Source of the DNA: Phelpsiimicrobium sp043802125
GTDB taxonomy: Bacteria; Omnitrophota; Gorgyraeia; Velamenicoccales; Velamenicoccaceae
Direction of reading: 5' to 3'
Length of the DNA stretch: 7,214 nt
Assembly (NCBI GenBank): GCA_043802125.1
Contig: JAZDLG010000078.1
Coordinates: 1-7,214, forward strand
The stretch's first letter is position 1, and each line of letters begins with the position of its first letter. The position numbers and the translations under genes are program-made. The notes beneath the pieces were generated by a model. That model searched no databases and had not been told where the DNA came from. It worked only from the letters and a program-made list of their open reading frames with translations. Positions 4,976-7,214 of the stretch are shown in pieces.

Positions 4976-6667
4976 CTAAGGTTGTATGAGGCGGCGCTGC
5001 TTGGCGCGCTCTGACTTGCCCTTCGGCACATAAAGCTGCTTGCCTGTGGCAGGGTCTATGCCTGTGTGATACATGACGCTTGAGCGCGTCATAGGCAGAG
5101 GTATAAAATCCTGTATTTGTTCAGGCGTGTAGCCCATCTTCTTTGTAAATTGGGCGAGCGTTTGCGCGTCGTCAGCATCGCAGCCCGGATGGGCCGTGAT
5201 AAAATATTGCACGAGGTATTGTTTTTTGCCGGATGTCCTGTTTATCTCGTCAAAAGCCCTAACAAACTCTTCATAAACCTTAAAAGCCGGCTTGCGCATA
5301 AGATGCAATACTTTATCCGAGGCGTGTTCAGGAGCTACTTTTAGCTGGCCGCTGACGTGATAGCGGCAAAGCTCTTTAAAATATGTTCTTGCTTCAGGGA
5401 TAAGCAAAAGGTCATAACGCACCCCACTCTGTATATTGACCTGCTTAACACCTTTTAACGAACGCAGGGCCCTTAGAACTTCCAATTGTTTAGCGCTATC
5501 GATCTTAAAATTCGAGCATATCTTAGGCCAGAGGCAGTCGGTTTTTTTGCATATGTTCTTTACAGCACAGACAGCGGCATACATATTCGCCGTAGGGCCG
5601 CCCACGTCGGAGATAACCCCCTTAAAGTTAGGTCGCCTGACCATTTCTTCGGCCTCTTTTATAATTGACTCAGGCGACCTACTCTGGATAACGCGGCCCT
5701 GATGCAGAGACAACGAACAAAAAGAACAGGACGCGCTGCAACCACGGTGGCTCGTAATAGAGTGCTCCACGGTCTTTAACGCCGGCACGCCGCCAAAGGC
5801 CTCGTACTGCGGATGGCAGCGCCTGGTAAATCTCAAAGAGTAGATCCTGTCCAACTCCCGGGTAGTCAATGGCAAAGACGGTGGAAGCTGGACGCAGAAA
5901 CGGGTGTCTATCTTCTGGACTACGGGCCTGGCAGAAAAAGGGTCAAGCTCTCCTGAGTAAAGATTGAACGCTGCGACAAATTTATGCTTATCGCGCGCCA
6001 CTTCTTCAAAAGACGGCAAAGATACAAAGTTTTCCAAGAACGATAAGTCTTTACGCGCCACGACCGTGCCTCGGATATCGTTGATATCCGTTATCGCCTC
6101 GCCTTTTTTAAGACGCCCGGCTAACTCAGAGACCTGGCGTTCACCCATGCCATAGACAAGCATGTCCGCTTTGGCGTCAAAAAGAATAGAGCGCTTCACC
6201 TTATCAGACCAAAAATCATAGTGCGTCAAACGGCGCAGGCTCGCCTCTATACCTCCGATGACTACAGGCACGCCGCTGAAAAGCTCCCGCACCTTGTTCG
6301 CGTAGACAATGGTAGGAAGTTTGGGACGAAGCCCGGAGGCACCCCCGGGAGAATACTTATCGAGCCCTCTCAAATTCATATTGGAGGTATAGATATTAAG
6401 CATGGAGTCCAGATTGCCCGCGGTGATGCCGAAAAACAGGCGCGGGGTCCCAAGTTTTAAAAAATCGTCGTTTTTATGCCAATCAGGCTGGGCGATAATG
6501 CCGACCTTGTAGCCCTCGTCTTCCAGGAGCCTGGAGAGGAGCGCTACGCCAAAACTCGGATGGTCGCAGTAAGCATCAGCCGTGATAAATATCACGTCGC
6601 ACTCATGCCACCTACGCTCACGCATTTCCTGTTTATTGGTCGGTAAGAGTTGGAGTGGTTTTTGCAT
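4976..6667 (-). CDS. ygiQ: YgiQ-family (UPF0313) radical SAM protein
   Basis: A 563-residue protein. The N-terminal region (about 20-200) contains CDVIFITADAYCDHPSFG and EGYKVGIIAQPDW, the conserved start of YgiQ, and VVIGGIEASLRRLTHYDFW (135-153), in a cobalamin-binding-like fold. The radical SAM domain follows, with the [4Fe-4S] ligands C310xxxC314xxC317 (RGCSASCSFC); the cluster would cleave S-adenosylmethionine to a 5'-deoxyadenosyl radical. A second cysteine group, Cys373, Cys378 and Cys384, is also usual in the family and may bind another cluster. The C-terminus has QVNIQSGVRYDLL, LKVAPEH and FIPLPMTRSS. YgiQ is widespread but its substrate is unknown. The ATG lies directly after the stop of the upstream membrane protein gene, and the ribosome binding site is weak, so translation may be coupled. 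The length is near the shorter end of the family. It ends 98 bases before fur. Confidence 0.93.
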   Translation of the reverse strand: MQKPLQLLPTNKQEMRERRWHECDVIFITADAYCDHPSFGVALLSRLLEDEGYKVGIIAQPDWHKNDDFLKLGTPRLFFGITAGNLDSMLNIYTSNMNLRGLDKYSPGGASGLRPKLPTIVYANKVRELFSGVPVVIGGIEASLRRLTHYDFWSDKVKRSILFDAKADMLVYGMGERQVSELAGRLKKGEAITDINDIRGTVVARKDLSFLENFVSLPSFEEVARDKHKFVAAFNLYSGELDPFSARPVVQKIDTRFCVQLPPSLPLTTRELDRIYSLRFTRRCHPQYEAFGGVPALKTVEHSITSHRGCSASCSFCSLSLHQGRVIQSRSPESIIKEAEEMVRRPNFKGVISDVGGPTANMYAAVCAVKNICKKTDCLWPKICSNFKIDSAKQLEVLRALRSLKGVKQVNIQSGVRYDLLLIPEARTYFKELCRYHVSGQLKVAPEHASDKVLHLMRKPAFKVYEEFVRAFDEINRTSGKKQYLVQYFITAHPGCDADDAQTLAQFTKKMGYTPEQIQDFIPLPMTRSSVMYHTGIDPATGKQLYVPKGKSERAKQRRLIQP

Positions 6668-7213
6668 TTAAAACAAACCACGCAACAGAACAACGCCTAA
6701 AGCCAGAAAAACAGCGGCCATTAAAAGCTTTACCAGTCCTAAGTGTTTTCTGGCATAGCTTTCAAACTGTTTGGAAGAGACCCCGAAGAGGGCCAATAGC
6801 AGAACGAGGACAAGAGGCAGGATAAACATAAGATTATAAACCACCAGATAAAAAAGCGCACGTGTGCGCAATGAGGCTTCTTTTAAGACAAAGACAATGG
6901 TGGGCAGATACAACTGGCCTGTGCAGACCGCTTCCAGAAGCGAGACCATAAAACCCACTGCCAAAGCGCTGAACATTAAGCCGAGAAAAGCTTTTTTCCC
7001 GGCGGCCTTATCTTTTCTGTAGTAGGCTCCGACTATCGCGTGGATCTTATTTTTAATAACCCGGGGAAGCGTGAGAGCCATACCGTCGGTCTTACCCGTC
7101 TTCTTATAAACAATATAATCTTTGACGGCAAGGCCGCCGAAATAAATGCTCAAAGCCCCTATGCCCAGATATATCATCTGTGAAACAAGATAAAAACCTT
7201 TAAGGCTATAGAA
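6668..7213 (-). CDS. CcdA/DsbD-like integral membrane protein, N-terminus outside window
   Basis: The frame stays open to the right edge (FYSLKGFYLVSQ precede the first Met at 7177), so only the last 181 residues are seen and that Met is probably internal. Four or five membrane segments are visible, including about 73-96, 120-145 and 160-181. The stretch LLEAVCTGQLYLPTI has a Cys in a membrane segment near Gly-Gln-Pro, as in the second half of CcdA/DsbD-type electron-transfer proteins, which pass reducing power across the inner membrane to periplasmic thioredoxin-like partners. The partner Cys would lie in the missing N-terminal half. A basic cytoplasmic loop (KNKIHAIVGAYYRKDKAAGKK) separates two segments. 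The gene stop is immediately followed by the ygiQ start, so both are likely co-transcribed. The family call is moderate because half the protein is unseen. Confidence 0.68.
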   Translation of the reverse strand, partial: FYSLKGFYLVSQMIYLGIGALSIYFGGLAVKDYIVYKKTGKTDGMALTLPRVIKNKIHAIVGAYYRKDKAAGKKAFLGLMFSALAVGFMVSLLEAVCTGQLYLPTIVFVLKEASLRTRALFYLVVYNLMFILPLVLVLLLALFGVSSKQFESYARKHLGLVKLLMAAVFLALGVVLLRGLF

Positions 7214-7214
7214 C

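Noticed and set aside
6072..6090. Perfect 8-bp inverted repeat CGGATATC-GTT-GATATCCG
   Set aside because: It lies within the ygiQ coding sequence and results from the codons for Asp-Ile-Asn-Asp-Ile-Arg; no sign of a separate role.

Overview
The window looks like chromosomal DNA from a Gram-negative (diderm), probably anaerobic or microaerobic bacterium with a mid-40s % G+C genome, judged by eye. The protein flavour (YgiQ radical SAM protein, a FeoB whose membrane half carries FRRDYG, a DtxR-FeoA fusion, and an outer-membrane protein with a signal peptide) resembles uncultured lineages such as Candidatus Omnitrophota or deltaproteobacteria/Nitrospirae relatives. That assignment is an impression from memory, not a search result. 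Every gene I can support lies on the minus strand, so the window reads right to left.

Right part (7214 down to 4976): the C-terminal part of a CcdA/DsbD-like membrane protein whose N-terminus lies outside the window, followed with no gap (TAA directly before ATG) by a complete YgiQ-type radical SAM protein.

Centre (4945 down to 1058): an iron-homeostasis locus. A fur gene has its own promoter and a Fur box near its start of transcription. A second, perfect 7-1-7 Fur box follows fur and precedes a signal-peptide-bearing outer-membrane protein gene that is broken by an out-of-frame internal deletion. Next come FeoB encoded as two overlapping genes (a G-protein gene and a membrane-permease gene), a 57-residue seven-cysteine protein, and a DtxR-family metal sensor fused to a C-terminal FeoA domain. 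The genes from the G protein onward are overlapping or closely spaced and read as one unit. The simplest model is ferrous iron uptake repressed by Fur-Fe(II), with a second metal-responsive protein supplying the only visible FeoA domain.

Left part (1063 down to 1): a good sigma-70-type promoter starting inside the end of the dtxR-feoA gene, a leader with a perfect 11-bp inverted repeat, and a PP-loop ATPase of the tRNA-thiolation type (ThiI/MnmA-like) that runs off the left edge. Its reading frame is open from 972 to base 1.

No tRNA, rRNA, CRISPR array or insertion sequence was seen. All gaps between genes are under 100 bases. The points most worth a second look are the decayed Fur-controlled outer-membrane gene, the natural FeoB split, the unusual DtxR-FeoA protein with a shortened DNA-binding region, the small Cys-rich Feo companion, and the hairpin leader of the PP-loop gene.
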